64,000 bases of DNA from Pseudomonadota bacterium (GCA_020161615.1 JAIUPD010000009.1:124001-188000), one strand, 5' to 3'; positions 1 to 9,954 are shown, numbered from the stretch's first letter. Numbers and translations are program-made. Notes: a model not told the origin generated them from the sequence alone.

Positions 1-542
1 TGACCCTGCGCGGCATCGCCCGGGAATTCGGCGTCTCGATGACGCCCGCGCGCGAATCGATCCAGCGGCTGGTGGCGGAAGGGGCGCTGACCATGTCGGC
101 CTCGGGCCGGGTGCAGACGCCGGAACTGGGCAACGAGCGGATCGAGGAACTGGCCTCGATCCGGGCACTGCTGGAGCCGGAGCTGGGCTCGCGCGCCCTG
201 CCCCGGGCGCATTCGGCGCTGATCGACCGGATGGAGGCGATCAATGCCGCCAATACCGACGCGGTGCTCAGGGGCGACGCGGTGACCTATGTGCGCACCA
301 ATCTGGAATTCCACCGCACGCTCTATCTGCGCGCGCAATCGCCGGCGATGCTGGCCATGGTCGAGACGATCTGGCTGCAACTCGGCCCGACCATGCGGGC
401 GCTGTATGGCCGCCTCCGGCGCAACACCCCGCCGCCGCATCACCGCATGATCCTCGCCGCGCTGAAGGCGGGCGACGAGCCCGGGCTCCGGCTGGCGATT
501 CGCACTGATGTCACGCAGGGGCTCAGGCATCTCACGCAATAA
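1..542 (+). CDS. GntR-family (FCD) transcriptional regulator, 5' partial
   Basis: The gene enters from the left edge: codons before the first in-window ATG at 39 read GIAREFGVSMTPARES, which is the recognition-helix end of a GntR winged helix, so ATG 39 is internal. The rest (about residues 30-170) is an all-helical FCD ligand-binding domain, with the pattern E-L-x-x-I-R-x-x-L-E-P-E and a later F-H-x-x-L-Y. FCD regulators are usually cytoplasmic repressors responding to organic acids or amino acids. The target is unknown because the neighbouring gene upstream is outside the window. The wHTH is cut, so the ligand and operator cannot be read. Confidence 0.85.
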   Translation, partial: TLRGIAREFGVSMTPARESIQRLVAEGALTMSASGRVQTPELGNERIEELASIRALLEPELGSRALPRAHSALIDRMEAINAANTDAVLRGDAVTYVRTNLEFHRTLYLRAQSPAMLAMVETIWLQLGPTMRALYGRLRRNTPPPHHRMILAALKAGDEPGLRLAIRTDVTQGLRHLTQ

Positions 543-600
543 TCGGTGAGCCCGCGCCGAACCTGTAGACAGCCCGCGCGCCGCGTTGAAAAATACCGTC

Positions 601-1695
601 ATGCTGGACCGTCTGATCCTGTTCCTGATCCTTCTCGCCGCCGCGCCCGCCGCGGCCTGGACCGATGACGTGCGCTGCGTGCAGCAGCAGCTGGCGCAGG
701 CCGGGCAGGACGCCGGGCCCGCCGACGGGATCGTCGGACCACGCACGCTGGCGGCCCTGCGCGAGCACGCGGCCCGGGCCGGGGTCGCCGGCGGGCATGA
801 CCTGACGCCGGACACGGCTACGACCTGGTGCCGGAGGCTGGGCGAGGCCGATCCCGCGCTCAGGGCCTTCTGGCCATCGGGTGACAATGCGGTGGTGGTG
901 CAGACCGGCCCCGGGGTCGATCCGGTGCTGGCGCGGCTGATTCGCGTGCGCCTGCCCGAATTGCATCATGAGGTCGCGGCGCTGCTGGGCGTCGAGCTTT
1001 CGGGCACCGACCGGGTGTTTGTCGGCGCCGGGATCGACGAGTTGCGCGCCATGATCACGCGTGACACCCGGCACCGGCCGATCGGCAATCTGGACGCCGT
1101 GCTCGAGGATCACTGCAACCCCAACGGCCGGATCGGGGCTTTCGCCACGCCGGGCGTGATGGTGATCTGCCTGCGCCCCGACACCCGGCTTCTGACTGAC
1201 CTGGCCTATAGCACCCTGGTTTTCGTGCTGACCCATGAAGCGACGCATCTGGTGCAGTTCCAGCTGACCGGCCTGCCCGACTCCGGCACCGCGCCCGAGG
1301 GGCGGGTGCGGTTCGAAGGGCCGATGTGGCTGCTGGAAGGGCTGGCCGATGTGGTCGGCCACGCACTCGGCGACCGGCTGGAGCCCCTGGAAATCCGCGA
1401 ACTGGGGGCGCGGCGCTATACCGGGCGGGCGGTGCCCCGGCTGACCCAGTTGCAGACGCGCGGAGACCTGCTGTCGCGGCGGGACGACGTGTATCAGGTG
1501 GGGATGTGGGCGGCCTCGCTCCTGATCGAACGGGCGGGCTTTTCCGGCGCGGGGCGGCTTTTCTCGCTGATGGGCGAGGGACAGCCCTTCCCCGAGGCTT
1601 TCGCCGAGGTCTATGGCCGGAGCCTGGACTCGTTCTACGAGACCTTCGCCGCCGAGGCCCAGCCACAGCAGCCCCGACGCCCGGCCAAAGGCTGA
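601..1695 (+). CDS. Secreted putative gluzincin-type metallopeptidase with N-terminal peptidoglycan-binding-like segment
   Basis: The protein is about 364 aa. ATG 601 is chosen because it begins directly with a hydrophobic signal peptide (LDRLILFLILLAAAPAAA); a TTG at 586 would add five residues. Residues about 23-60 resemble a PG_binding_1 repeat (VQQQLAQAG, ADGIVGPRTLAAL). An HExxH motif, HEATH, lies near residues 212-216 and is followed about 30 residues later by LLEGLADV, the usual place of the third zinc ligand in gluzincins. I infer a periplasmic or cell-wall-associated zinc peptidase. The substrate is unknown. It is convergent with ugpC with only a few bases between. No clear Shine-Dalgarno is visible. 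Confidence 0.72.
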   Translation: MLDRLILFLILLAAAPAAAWTDDVRCVQQQLAQAGQDAGPADGIVGPRTLAALREHAARAGVAGGHDLTPDTATTWCRRLGEADPALRAFWPSGDNAVVVQTGPGVDPVLARLIRVRLPELHHEVAALLGVELSGTDRVFVGAGIDELRAMITRDTRHRPIGNLDAVLEDHCNPNGRIGAFATPGVMVICLRPDTRLLTDLAYSTLVFVLTHEATHLVQFQLTGLPDSGTAPEGRVRFEGPMWLLEGLADVVGHALGDRLEPLEIRELGARRYTGRAVPRLTQLQTRGDLLSRRDDVYQVGMWAASLLIERAGFSGAGRLFSLMGEGQPFPEAFAEVYGRSLDSFYETFAAEAQPQQPRRPAKG

Positions 1696-1702
1696 CCCCT
1701 GC

Positions 1703-2749
1703 TCAATCCGTCCGTTTGCCGCTGGCGCTGTTGAAGGGATGCAGCGCCTCCAGCGGCGCATGCAGCGTCACCACCGCACCCTCGGTCACCTCGGGCAGGC
1801 CCGGCACGCGCACGGTGATCGGCTGCGCATTGGCGTCGAGGGTGACGTAGATATGGCTCTCCGCCCCCGCGGGTTCGAGCAGGGCCACCCTGCCCTGCAA
1901 CACCATCGCCGGACCCGGGGGCGGGGTCAGCGACAGATCGTCGGGCCGGATGCCCACCAGATCGGTGCCGCCGGGCAGCGCGGACGGCGCCGCGCCCCGG
2001 TCGCGCAGATAGGCCATGTCGATCATGTTCATGGCGGGCGAGCCGATGAAGCCCGCGACAAACACCGTCGCCGGCCTGCGGTACAGCTCCATCGGCGTGC
2101 CGACCTGCTCGATCTGGCCCGCGTTCAGCACCACCAGCCGGTCGGCCAGCGTCAGCGCCTCCAGCTGGTCATGGGTCACGTAGAGCGAGGTCGTGCCCAG
2201 CCGCTTCTGCAATTGCCGGATCTCGACCCGCATCTGCACGCGCAGCTTGGCGTCGAGGTTCGAGAGCGGCTCGTCAAACAGGAAGGCCGCCGGTTCGCGC
2301 ACCAGCGCCCGGCCCATCGCCACCCGCTGCCGCTGCCCCCCGGACAGGGCGCGCGGCTTGCGGTCGAGGTAATCGGCGATCTGCAACATGCCGGCGGCTT
2401 CCTGCACGCGGCGCTCGATCTCGGCCTTGGGTACGCCCTTGTTGCGAAGGCCGTAGGCGAGGTTGTTGTAGACTGTCATATGCGGGTAGAGCGCGTAGTT
2501 CTGAAACACCATGGCGATGTCGCGGTCGGCGGGTTCAAGCTGATTCACCACCCGGTCGCCGATCTTCAGCGTGCCGCCGGTGATCGTCTCCAGCCCCGCC
2601 ACCATCCGCAGAAGCGTGGACTTGCCGCAGCCCGAGGGGCCGACCAGCACGATCATCTCGCCATCGGCGATGTCCAGGCTGATGCCGGTGACGGCCTTGA
2701 CGCCGCCGGGATAGACCTTGTGCAGGTCGTCCATCACGATGCGGGCCAT
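1703..2749 (-). CDS. ugpC: sn-glycerol-3-phosphate ABC transporter ATP-binding protein UgpC
   Basis: The 348 aa protein is a MalK/UgpC-type ATPase. Walker A is GPSGCGKST (about 37-45), the signature is [19 protein letters not shown], and Walker B is [15 protein letters not shown]. The C-terminal third is a TOBE-like regulatory domain. It is the last gene of the ugpBAEC operon and starts 2 bases after ugpE. The family energises uptake of glycerol-3-phosphate and glycerophosphodiesters from the periplasm. The ATPase alone could serve other CUT1 sugars; the assignment rests on the UgpA/E/B neighbours. Confidence 0.92.
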   Translation of the reverse strand: MARIVMDDLHKVYPGGVKAVTGISLDIADGEMIVLVGPSGCGKSTLLRMVAGLETITGGTLKIGDRVVNQLEPADRDIAMVFQNYALYPHMTVYNNLAYGLRNKGVPKAEIERRVQEAAGMLQIADYLDRKPRALSGGQRQRVAMGRALVREPAAFLFDEPLSNLDAKLRVQMRVEIRQLQKRLGTTSLYVTHDQLEALTLADRLVVLNAGQIEQVGTPMELYRRPATVFVAGFIGSPAMNMIDMAYLRDRGAAPSALPGGTDLVGIRPDDLSLTPPPGPAMVLQGRVALLEPAGAESHIYVTLDANAQPITVRVPGLPEVTEGAVVTLHAPLEALHPFNSASGKRTD

Positions 2750-2751
2750 CG

Positions 2752-3600
2752 TTATTTCTCCGTCTCGACCAGGCCCTTCACGAAGAGCCGTTGCATGAAA
2801 AGAATGACCAGGATCGGCGGCAGCGCGGCCAGGACCACGGTCGCCATCACCAGATGCCAGAGGGGTTCGCTGTCGGCGCCCGTCACCATCCGCTGGATAC
2901 CCATGACCACGGTGTAATACCGCTCGTCATTGGTCACCAAGAGCGGCCAAAGGTATTGGTTCCAGCCATAGATGAACATGATGACGAACATCGCCGCGAT
3001 ATTGGTGATGCTGAGCGGCAGCAGGATGTCCTTGAAGAACTTCATCGGCCCGGCGCCATCGACGCGGGCGGCCTCGAGCATCTCCTCGGGCACGGTCATG
3101 AAGAATTGCCGGAAGAGGAAGGTCGCGGTGGCCGAGGCGATCAGCGGGATCGACAGGCCCGCATAGCTGTTCAGAAGGCCCAGATTGGCCACGACCGCAT
3201 AGGTCGGCACGATCCGCACCTCGACCGGCAGCATCAGGGTCAGGAAGATGACCCAGAAGAAGAAGATGCGGAAACGGAAACGGAAATAGACGATGGCGAA
3301 GGCCGAGAGCAGCGAGATGGCGATCTTGCCGACCGCGACCATCATCGCCATGACAAAGCTGTTCCACAGCATGAGGCCGATGGGCGGGGCGCCGGCCTGG
3401 GCGCGGCCCTCGAAAATCACGGTGCGGTAATTCTCGATCGCGTGCGAGCCGGGCAGCAGCGGCATGACGCCCTGCAGGAAGGTCCCCGGCGCATGGGTCG
3501 AGGCAATCACCGCCACATAGACCGGGAAGACCACGGCGGCGACGCCGAGAATCAGGATCAGATGGGCCAGCAGGCTGCCAAAACGGTCGTTCTCTACCAT
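2752..3600 (-). CDS. ugpE: sn-glycerol-3-phosphate ABC transporter permease UgpE
   Basis: This 282 aa inner-membrane permease has six hydrophobic segments and the cytoplasmic EAA loop [20 protein letters not shown] that contacts the ATPase. The start region ([19 protein letters not shown]) matches the UgpE family. It lies 10 bases after ugpA and 2 bases before ugpC. It would pair with UgpA to form the transmembrane channel for glycerol-3-phosphate. Length is normal for the family. Confidence 0.92.
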   Translation of the reverse strand: MVENDRFGSLLAHLILILGVAAVVFPVYVAVIASTHAPGTFLQGVMPLLPGSHAIENYRTVIFEGRAQAGAPPIGLMLWNSFVMAMMVAVGKIAISLLSAFAIVYFRFRFRIFFFWVIFLTLMLPVEVRIVPTYAVVANLGLLNSYAGLSIPLIASATATFLFRQFFMTVPEEMLEAARVDGAGPMKFFKDILLPLSITNIAAMFVIMFIYGWNQYLWPLLVTNDERYYTVVMGIQRMVTGADSEPLWHLVMATVVLAALPPILVILFMQRLFVKGLVETEK

Positions 3601-3610
3601 GGCATGCCCC

Positions 3611-4495
3611 TCAGTAATTCACGCGCCGCTCGATCCAGCGGAACTGGACCACGGTCAGCACCACGACGATGCCCATCAGCACCACCGATTGCGCCGCCGA
3701 GGCACCGAGGTTGCCGTTGACGAACCCGTCGCGGAAGACGTTGTAGACAAGGATGTTGGTGGCCTGCGCCGGCCCGCCCTCGGTCGTGGCATGGATCACG
3801 CCGAACGTGTCGAACATGGCATAGACCACGTTCACCACCATCAGGAAGAAGGTGGTGGGCGACAGCAGCGGGAAGACGATGGTCCAGAAACGCTTGGTGC
3901 GGCTGGCGCCGTCGATGGCCGCGGCCTCGATCAGGCTTTGCGGGATCGATTGCAGCCCGGCCAGGAAGAACAGGAAATTGTAGCTGATCTGCTTCCAGGC
4001 GGCGGCGAGGACCACCAGGATCATGGCGTCGGTGCCATCGAGCCGGTGGTTCCAGTCATAGCCGAAGCCCTGCAGCATGTAGGGCACGATGCCGACCGAG
4101 GTGTTGAACATGAACCACCACAGCACCCCCGCGATGGCGGGGGCGACGGCATAGGGCCAGACGAGGAAGGTCGTGTACCACTCGCGCGAACGCAGCATGC
4201 GGTTGACCATGACGGCAAAGAGCAGGGACAGCGACATCGCCAGCAGCGTCGTCGCGACCGAAAAGATCGCCGTGGTCTTCATCGACGCAAGGTAGAGCGG
4301 GTTGTCGAAGAGCCGCTCGAAATTGCGGAACCACACGAATGTAGTGCGCAGGCCGAACGGGTCCTGACGCAGCATGGATTGCCAGAGCGCCTGGCTGGCG
4401 GGCCAGATGAAGAAGACCAGCGTGATCAGCACCTGCGGCGCGAGCAGCGCGTAGGGCAGCCAGCGGCTGGAAAAGGTCATGCGTTTGGTTTGCAC
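3611..4495 (-). CDS. ugpA: sn-glycerol-3-phosphate ABC transporter permease UgpA
   Basis: The 294 aa permease partner of UgpE carries six membrane segments and an EAA loop ([20 protein letters not shown]). I chose the GTG at 4495 ([20 protein letters not shown]) because it has a GGAGG six bases upstream and matches the family N terminus. A longer reading from 4612 would add a Cys-rich tail and overlap the end of ugpB, so I consider it spurious. The gene is 64 bases downstream of ugpB in the same operon. Confidence 0.92.
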   Translation of the reverse strand: MQTKRMTFSSRWLPYALLAPQVLITLVFFIWPASQALWQSMLRQDPFGLRTTFVWFRNFERLFDNPLYLASMKTTAIFSVATTLLAMSLSLLFAVMVNRMLRSREWYTTFLVWPYAVAPAIAGVLWWFMFNTSVGIVPYMLQGFGYDWNHRLDGTDAMILVVLAAAWKQISYNFLFFLAGLQSIPQSLIEAAAIDGASRTKRFWTIVFPLLSPTTFFLMVVNVVYAMFDTFGVIHATTEGGPAQATNILVYNVFRDGFVNGNLGASAAQSVVLMGIVVVLTVVQFRWIERRVNY

Positions 4496-4559
4496 CGCTG
4501 GCCTCCGAAAGGCGCAGGATGGGCAATAGTGCCCATCCTGCAGGTCGGTCTGGATCAGG

Positions 4560-5882
4560 TCACTGAAGCGAGGATTCGAACTCGCGCAGCAGTTCGTTGC
4601 CACGGCGGACAACGTTGTCCGCGGCCTGTTGGGCGGTGATCGTGCCCATCAGCATCGCTTCCATCTCTTCCGAGACGACATCGCGGATCTGCAGGTAGTT
4701 GCCGAAGCGCAGGCCGCGCGAATTCTCGGTCGGCGGGTTCAGGTTCATCTGCCGGATCGAGACATCGGCGCCCGGGTTGGCGTCGTAATAGCCCTGCTCC
4801 TGCGACAGTTCATAGGCGGCCTGGGTGATCGGCAGATAGCCGGTCGACTGGTGCCACCAGGCCTGCTGTTCCGGGGTCGAGAGGAACTCGAAGAAGCGCG
4901 CGACGCCTTCGTAATCGCCTTCGTCATGGCCCGAGAGGGTCCACAGCGTCGCCCCGCCGATGATCGAGTTCTGCGGCGCGCCCTCGACATCGTCGTAATA
5001 GGGCAGCATCGCATAGCCGACCTGGAAGTTGGCGTTGGCCATGACGCCGGCGCGCCCGGCCGAGCTTTCCATCATCATGGCGCATTCGCCGGAATAGAAG
5101 GTCGGGCCCGCATCCGGGCCGTCATTGCCGCCGGCCCATTTGAAGACGCCATTCGCCTGCCAGCGGGCCAGGTTCTCCCAATGGCGGACCAGCGGGGCCT
5201 GCTGGTTCAGCACCAGTTCCGCGTCGAAGCCGGCAAAGCCGTTCTGCTCGGTGCCCAGCGGCAGGTTGTGCAGCGCCAGGAAGTTCTCCATCTGGACCCA
5301 GGACGGCCAGCGGGTGGTGAAGCCGCAGGGCGCGGCGCCCGAATCGATGATCTGCTGCGAGAATTGCTCGACTTCGGCCCAGGTGGTCGGCGCGACCTCA
5401 GGGTCGAGGCCGGCGGCCTGGAACACGTCCTTGTTGTAGTACAGGATCGGGGTCGACGAGTTGAACGGGAAGGACAGCATGTTGCCATCCGGGTCGGTGT
5501 AATAGCCGACCACGGTGGAAATGTATTCCTGCGGGTCGAAATGAACGTCATGGGCGGCCATGAGTTCGTAGATCGGGACGATGGCGCCTTCGGCGGCCAT
5601 CATCGTGCCGGTGCCCACTTCGAAGACCTGCAGGATATGCGGCTGTTCTCCGGCGCGGAAGGCAGCGATGGCGGCGTTCATCGCCTCGGAATAGGTGCCG
5701 CGGTAGCTGGGCACGATCACATAATCGGATTGCGAGGCGTTGAAGGTCGCCGCCGTCTCGCCGACCAGTTCACCCAGGCGGCCGCTCATGGCGTGCCACC
5801 ACTGGATTTCGGTCTGGGCCATGGCGGCGGCAGGCGCCACAAGGGCCAGGGCCGTCGCGGCCATCAGGCTTTGTCTGAACAT
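4560..5882 (-). CDS. ugpB: sn-glycerol-3-phosphate ABC transporter substrate-binding protein UgpB
   Basis: The 440 aa periplasmic binding protein begins at ATG 5882 ([17 protein letters not shown]), preceded by GGGGGATCCCTG, a usable ribosome binding site; an upstream ATG at 5897 would include the RBS. A signal peptide ends near AAAMAQ, and the mature protein starts [15 protein letters not shown], resembling E. coli UgpB. It is the first and probably most expressed gene of ugpBAEC. The family captures glycerol-3-phosphate or glycerophosphocholine. A Pho-box-like element lies about 110 bases upstream. Confidence 0.92.
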   Translation of the reverse strand: MFRQSLMAATALALVAPAAAMAQTEIQWWHAMSGRLGELVGETAATFNASQSDYVIVPSYRGTYSEAMNAAIAAFRAGEQPHILQVFEVGTGTMMAAEGAIVPIYELMAAHDVHFDPQEYISTVVGYYTDPDGNMLSFPFNSSTPILYYNKDVFQAAGLDPEVAPTTWAEVEQFSQQIIDSGAAPCGFTTRWPSWVQMENFLALHNLPLGTEQNGFAGFDAELVLNQQAPLVRHWENLARWQANGVFKWAGGNDGPDAGPTFYSGECAMMMESSAGRAGVMANANFQVGYAMLPYYDDVEGAPQNSIIGGATLWTLSGHDEGDYEGVARFFEFLSTPEQQAWWHQSTGYLPITQAAYELSQEQGYYDANPGADVSIRQMNLNPPTENSRGLRFGNYLQIRDVVSEEMEAMLMGTITAQQAADNVVRRGNELLREFESSLQ

Positions 5883-5975
5883 CAGGGATCCCCCCATTGA
5901 TTGGTCTGGTTACGCGCAAGGCTGCGAAACTGCTCCCCACGGCTCCGCGGGCGCGAATTTCAGCACTTTGCTGCG

Positions 5976-6006
5976 ATATTATTCGTTTGTGAAGAGTTCA
6001 TGTCAG
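5976..6006 (-). promoter_or_regulatory. Candidate Pho box and -10 element upstream of ugpB
   Basis: Read on the minus strand, 6006-5989 is CTGACAT-GAAC-TCTTCAC: two 7-base repeats with a 4-base spacer, the geometry of PhoB boxes (consensus CTGTCAT N4 CTGTCAC). The first repeat matches 6/7 and the second 4/7. A TAATAT (-10-like) lies at 5981-5976, about 7 bases downstream. PhoB control of ugp is established in enterobacteria. Its use here is inference from sequence and spacing. Confidence 0.5.
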
Positions 6007-6057
6007 AACGCGAAAAATTTTCGCCGTTCGCGCGCAGGACCGGCCGAGGCCAAACCA

Positions 6058-6088
6058 AAAGGCGCGGTCCCCCGGGGGCCGCGCCTTT
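6058..6088 (-). terminator. GC-rich hairpin terminator
   Basis: AAAGGCGCGG (6058-6067) pairs with CCGCGCCTTT (6079-6088), and the enclosed C and G runs extend the stem. On the minus strand the hairpin is followed by TTTTGG. It lies 20 bases after the deacetylase stop codon at 6108, so it probably ends that transcript and separates it from the ugp promoter. Confidence 0.7.
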
Positions 6089-6107
6089 GTCAGGAATTCC
6101 GGAGCCT

Positions 6108-6917
6108 TCAGCCCTGATAGTGACCCGCGGGCCCGGCGACATAGCGCAGCCCGCGCGGTCCCCAATGCGGCCAGGCCAGCAGGTCGGACAGGGTAACCGG
6201 CTGCAGCCCCTGCGCCAGGATCCCGTCCAGCGCGGCGGGAACGGCGCGAATCGTCGGGCCGTGGATGTCATGCGCCAGGATCACCGCGCCGGGCCGCGCG
6301 CCCCGCACCATCCGCTCGGCCACGACGGACACCCCGGGCCGCCGCCAGTCCTGCGGATCGACCGACCAGACCACCGAGGTGAGGTTGCGCTGGTCGAAGA
6401 GCATGCGCATCTGCCGGTGGCTGAACGAGCCATAGGGCGGACGCATCGTCACCGGCACCGCGCCGACCGTGTCCCAGACGATCTGCTGGGTACGGTCGAC
6501 CTCGCGCAGGACATTGCCGTCGCCCAGTTGCGACAGCACCGGATGGGTGAAAGTGTGGTTGCCGATCTCGTGCCCCTCGGCGACGATGCGGCGCATGATC
6601 TCGGGATAGCGCCGGGCGTTCTGGCCGATGACATAGAAGGTCGCCTTGGCGCGGTATTGCGCCAGGATGTCCAGCAGCCAAGGCGTGTTCTGCGGATGCG
6701 GCCCGTCGTCGAAGGTCAGCGCCACCCGCGGACGGCTGGTCTGCACGGCAGTCAAGGACACCGTATCATGGGTCCGCGCCAGCGCCGGCATGGGCCTGGT
6801 CGGAACGGCCGGCACGCTTTGCGCGGCGGCATGCGAAACGAAACCGGCTTGCGCGACCCCGGCAAGGGCAAGCGCACCGGCTCCGGACATCAGCGTCCGG
6901 CGGTTGATTTTGGTCAC
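6108..6917 (-). CDS. Tat-exported polysaccharide deacetylase (NodB domain)
   Basis: The 269 aa protein has a twin-arginine-type leader (NRRTLMSGAGALALAG, residues 5-20), followed by a carbohydrate esterase family 4 domain. Motif 1 is TFDDGP (68-73), the metal-binding HTFTH is at 121-125, and motif 3 RPPYGS is at 159-164; LAHD occurs near the C terminus. CE4 enzymes remove N-acetyl groups from peptidoglycan, chitin-like or exopolysaccharide chains, and this one would act in the periplasm. It is monocistronic, with its own terminator. The exact glycan is unknown. Confidence 0.85.
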   Translation of the reverse strand: MTKINRRTLMSGAGALALAGVAQAGFVSHAAAQSVPAVPTRPMPALARTHDTVSLTAVQTSRPRVALTFDDGPHPQNTPWLLDILAQYRAKATFYVIGQNARRYPEIMRRIVAEGHEIGNHTFTHPVLSQLGDGNVLREVDRTQQIVWDTVGAVPVTMRPPYGSFSHRQMRMLFDQRNLTSVVWSVDPQDWRRPGVSVVAERMVRGARPGAVILAHDIHGPTIRAVPAALDGILAQGLQPVTLSDLLAWPHWGPRGLRYVAGPAGHYQG

Positions 6918-7100
6918 ACTGTCCCCCGACAGTTGTGTTGGCAGCTGACTCGACTCCTATGTCTTTCAACAGCATGTGGAAAAGTCGAATCCTGCCCGGC
7001 TTCGCCCGTCTCTTGTGGAATGAGGCAGGAAAACCACAAGTTATGGAGATTCGGAGCGCCGGCACCCTGAGTCCTGTTGCGGCAAGGCCACTGGCAAACG

Positions 7101-7120
7101 ATCGGCGGGCCTTCGCCGAT
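7101..7120 (-). terminator. Possible terminator hairpin after puuB-like gene
   Basis: ATCGGCG (7101-7107) and CGCCGAT (7114-7120) form a perfect 7-bp stem with a 6-base loop, 60 bases downstream of the oxidoreductase stop. There is no clear T run on the minus strand, so it may be only a structured 3' end. The rest of 6918-7180 shows no gene. Confidence 0.3.
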
Positions 7121-7180
7121 GGGCGAGACTCGACCCAAGGGAGAGCGATCCGGCGCCGGGAGGGGCGAATCACCCCGGGT

Positions 7181-8482
7181 TCAGATCTTGTCGCGCAGGG
7201 AAAACCACAGCATCGCCGCTACCATAAGCGGCCAGCGCAGGCTGGCGCCGCCGGGGAATTGCGGGCTGGGCACGCTGGCCATGACGTCGAACCGCTCCGC
7301 CTGCCCGGCCAGCGCCTCGGCCATCAGCTTGCCCGCCAGCGTCGCCATCGCCACGCCATGCCCCGAGAATCCCGCCGCGCTGAGCACATTGCCCGAAAGC
7401 CGCGCGAAACTGGGCATCCGGTTGAAGGCGATGCCCAGCGTGCCGCCCCAGGCATGGGTGATCTCGATCCCCTTGAGCTGGGGAAAGATCTCCTCCATCG
7501 GCTTCCTGACCTTGGCGGCGATATCGGCCGGGAAGCGGTAGCCGTAGCTCTCGCCGCCGCCGAACAGCAGCCGGTTGTCGTCTGAGAAGCGGAAGTAGTT
7601 GATGACGAATTTCGAATCTGCCACCGCGTGATCGGCGCTCATCACCGCGGCGCGTTCCGCCGGACTCATCGGCCGCGTCGCAGCGATGAAATTGTTGATC
7701 GGCATCACGCGTGAAGAAATCTCGGGCTCCAGCCGCCCGGCATAACCGTTGAGCCCCAGCGCGACATAGCGCGCGGTGATCGTCGCGCGTTCGGTCATCA
7801 CCCGGGCCGGATCGCCCTTGGTCAATGCTGTCACGCGCGAACCCTCATGGATCCGCACCCCCGCCGCCGCGCAGGCCCGCGCCAGTCCCAGCGCGTAGCG
7901 CAAGGGATGCAGATGCCCGCCGCCCATGTCGATATCGCCGCCATGATAGACGGGCGAGGCCACCAGCCCCTGCAATTGCGCCCGATCCAGCGGCCGGATC
8001 TGGTGGTAATCGTAGTCACGCGCCAGCTTTTCGGCATAGGCGTGGAACTCGGCCACGTAGCGGGCGCGATGCGCGGCATGGATGATGCCCGGGGCATAGC
8101 CCGCCTCGGGCGCGTGTTTCTCGGCCAGCGCCCGGGTCAGCGCCACCGATTCCAGCGACAGATCCCAGAGGGCCCGCGCCGGCCCCTTGCCGACCATGCC
8201 CTCCAGCGCGCCCTGATCCAGCCGCTGCCCGGTCCCCACCTGCCCGCCGTTCCGCCCCGAGGCGCCGAAACCGACCCGCTGCGCCTCCAGCAGGATGACG
8301 TCATAGCCGCGTTCCGCCAGATGCAGCGCGGTGGAGAGGCCGGTGAACCCGCCCCCCACCACGCAGACGTCGCACGAAAGCGCCCCCTCCGCCGCCGGGA
8401 AGGGCGGCAGCGGCGTCGCGGTCTGGGCATACCAGCTGGCGGGATAGGCGCCGGGCCGGTCGTTGGCGGTCAGCAGGTCCAT
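7181..8482 (-). CDS. puuB: FAD-dependent oxidoreductase, gamma-glutamylputrescine oxidase-like
   Basis: The 433 aa DAO-type flavoprotein has a Rossmann dinucleotide motif VVGGGFTGLSTALHLAERG (about 37-55) and the PuuB/OrdL-like stretch GASGRNGGQVGTGQ. The C terminus has FSGHGVAMATLAGKLMAEA, typical of this group. PuuB oxidises gamma-glutamylputrescine to the aldehyde in polyamine catabolism. Its start overlaps the aminotransferase stop by one base (TGATG), so the two are translationally coupled. Related family members oxidise other amines, so the substrate is inferred from the partner gene. Confidence 0.72.
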   Translation of the reverse strand: MDLLTANDRPGAYPASWYAQTATPLPPFPAAEGALSCDVCVVGGGFTGLSTALHLAERGYDVILLEAQRVGFGASGRNGGQVGTGQRLDQGALEGMVGKGPARALWDLSLESVALTRALAEKHAPEAGYAPGIIHAAHRARYVAEFHAYAEKLARDYDYHQIRPLDRAQLQGLVASPVYHGGDIDMGGGHLHPLRYALGLARACAAAGVRIHEGSRVTALTKGDPARVMTERATITARYVALGLNGYAGRLEPEISSRVMPINNFIAATRPMSPAERAAVMSADHAVADSKFVINYFRFSDDNRLLFGGGESYGYRFPADIAAKVRKPMEEIFPQLKGIEITHAWGGTLGIAFNRMPSFARLSGNVLSAAGFSGHGVAMATLAGKLMAEALAGQAERFDVMASVPSPQFPGGASLRWPLMVAAMLWFSLRDKI

Positions 8483-9879
8483 CAGACGGCCTTTTGCAGC
8501 AGCCCCTCGGCCTTCAGCTGGGCATAGGCCTCGTCCAGCGCCTTGGTGGCGCGGTCGATCAGGATGTCGATCTCGGCGGGGGTGATGACCAGCGGCGGGG
8601 CGATGATCATCCGGTCATAGACATGGCGCATGATGACGTTGTTGGCGAAACAGCGCTCGCGGGTGATGAACCCGGCCGTCCCGGGTTCCGAAGCAAAGCG
8701 TACCCGCTCGCCCTTGACCGGCGTCAACGCCAGCGAACCCATGAGGCCGACGAGGCTGGTCTCGCCGACCAGCGGATGCTCGCCCAGCGCATGCCAGCGC
8801 TCGGCCAGATGCGGATGGGCCACGTCGCGAACATGATCCACGACGGCCTCCTCCTCCATGATGCGCAGGTTCTCCAGCGCGATGGCGGCGGCGACCGGAT
8901 GGCCGGAATAGGTATAGCCGTGGTTGAATTCGTCGGCGGCGATGGTGGCCGCCACCTCGTCGCAGACGATGGAGCCGCCGATCGGCGCATAGCCCGACGA
9001 CAGCCCCTTGGCGATGGTCATGATATGCGGCTTGATGCCGAAGGTCTGGCTGCCGAACCAATTGCCGGTGCGGCCGAAACCGGTGATGACCTCATCGGCG
9101 ATGAGCAGGATCCCGTATTTGTCGACGATGCGCTGGATCTCGGGCCAATAGGTCGAGGGCGGCACGATCACGCCCCCCGCGCCCTGGATGGGTTCGGCGA
9201 TGAAGGCCGCGACCTTCTCGGGTCCGATCTCCAGGATCTTGTCCTCCAGCGCCCGGGCCCGGGCGAGCCCGAATTCCTCGGCCGTCATCGCGCCGCCCTC
9301 CAGATACCAATAGGGCTGGTCGATATGGACGATGCCGGGAATGGGCAGCATCCCCTGCTCGTGCATCGAGACCATGCCGCCGAGGCTGGCGCCGCCCATG
9401 GTCGAGCCATGGTAGCCGTTCTTGCGGGCGATGATGACCTGCCGCTGGGGCTGCTCCTTCAACGTCCAGTAATGGCGAACCAGACGGATGTTGGTGTCAT
9501 TCGCCTCGGACCCCGAGCCCGCGAAGAACACATGGTTCAGATCGCCCGGCGCCAGTTCGGCGATCCGCGCGGCCAGCGCGATGGCCGGGACATGCGAGGT
9601 CTGGAAGAAGGTGTTGTAATAGGGAAGCTCGCGGATCTGGCGGGCGGCGGCCTCGGCGATTTCCTCGCGCGCATAACCGATGTTGACGCACCAGAGTCCG
9701 GCCATGCCGTCGATGATTTCCTCGCCCTCGCTGTCCTTCAGCCAGACGCCCTTGGCCTGGGTGATGATCCGCGCGCCCTTCTTGGCCAGCTTGTCGTTGG
9801 TGGTGAAGGGATGCATGTGATGCGCGGCATCGAGCGCCTGCAGCTCGGCGGTGGGCAGATGATTGGTGATCGGACGCAT
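8482..9879 (-). CDS. Class III aminotransferase, putrescine-pyruvate aminotransferase-like
   Basis: The 465 aa PLP enzyme starts at ATG 9879, with AAGGAGGG seven bases upstream; a longer frame to 9951 would pass through the RBS. Family marks are HHMHPFT near the N terminus, DGMAGLWCVNIGY, ELPYYNTFFQT, IADEVITGFGRTG, and the PLP lysine in TIAKGLSSGY. These are characteristic of SpuC-type omega-aminotransferases acting on putrescine or related diamines with pyruvate. It is the first gene of a two-gene operon with the PuuB-like oxidase. Other amine donors such as taurine or beta-alanine analogues cannot be excluded. Confidence 0.8.
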   Translation of the reverse strand: MRPITNHLPTAELQALDAAHHMHPFTTNDKLAKKGARIITQAKGVWLKDSEGEEIIDGMAGLWCVNIGYAREEIAEAAARQIRELPYYNTFFQTSHVPAIALAARIAELAPGDLNHVFFAGSGSEANDTNIRLVRHYWTLKEQPQRQVIIARKNGYHGSTMGGASLGGMVSMHEQGMLPIPGIVHIDQPYWYLEGGAMTAEEFGLARARALEDKILEIGPEKVAAFIAEPIQGAGGVIVPPSTYWPEIQRIVDKYGILLIADEVITGFGRTGNWFGSQTFGIKPHIMTIAKGLSSGYAPIGGSIVCDEVAATIAADEFNHGYTYSGHPVAAAIALENLRIMEEEAVVDHVRDVAHPHLAERWHALGEHPLVGETSLVGLMGSLALTPVKGERVRFASEPGTAGFITRERCFANNVIMRHVYDRMIIAPPLVITPAEIDILIDRATKALDEAYAQLKAEGLLQKAV

Positions 9880-9954
9880 GGCAGGACCCTCCTTCGGCCC
9901 GGGCAACCCGGGGATTCGCCGCAGGATACGCAACCGGGCCGCGGGCCGCAACGC

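Noticed and set aside
4496-4612. Cys-rich N-terminal extension of UgpA
   Set aside because: It overlaps the 3' end of ugpB and is absent from the family; GTG 4495 has a proper RBS.
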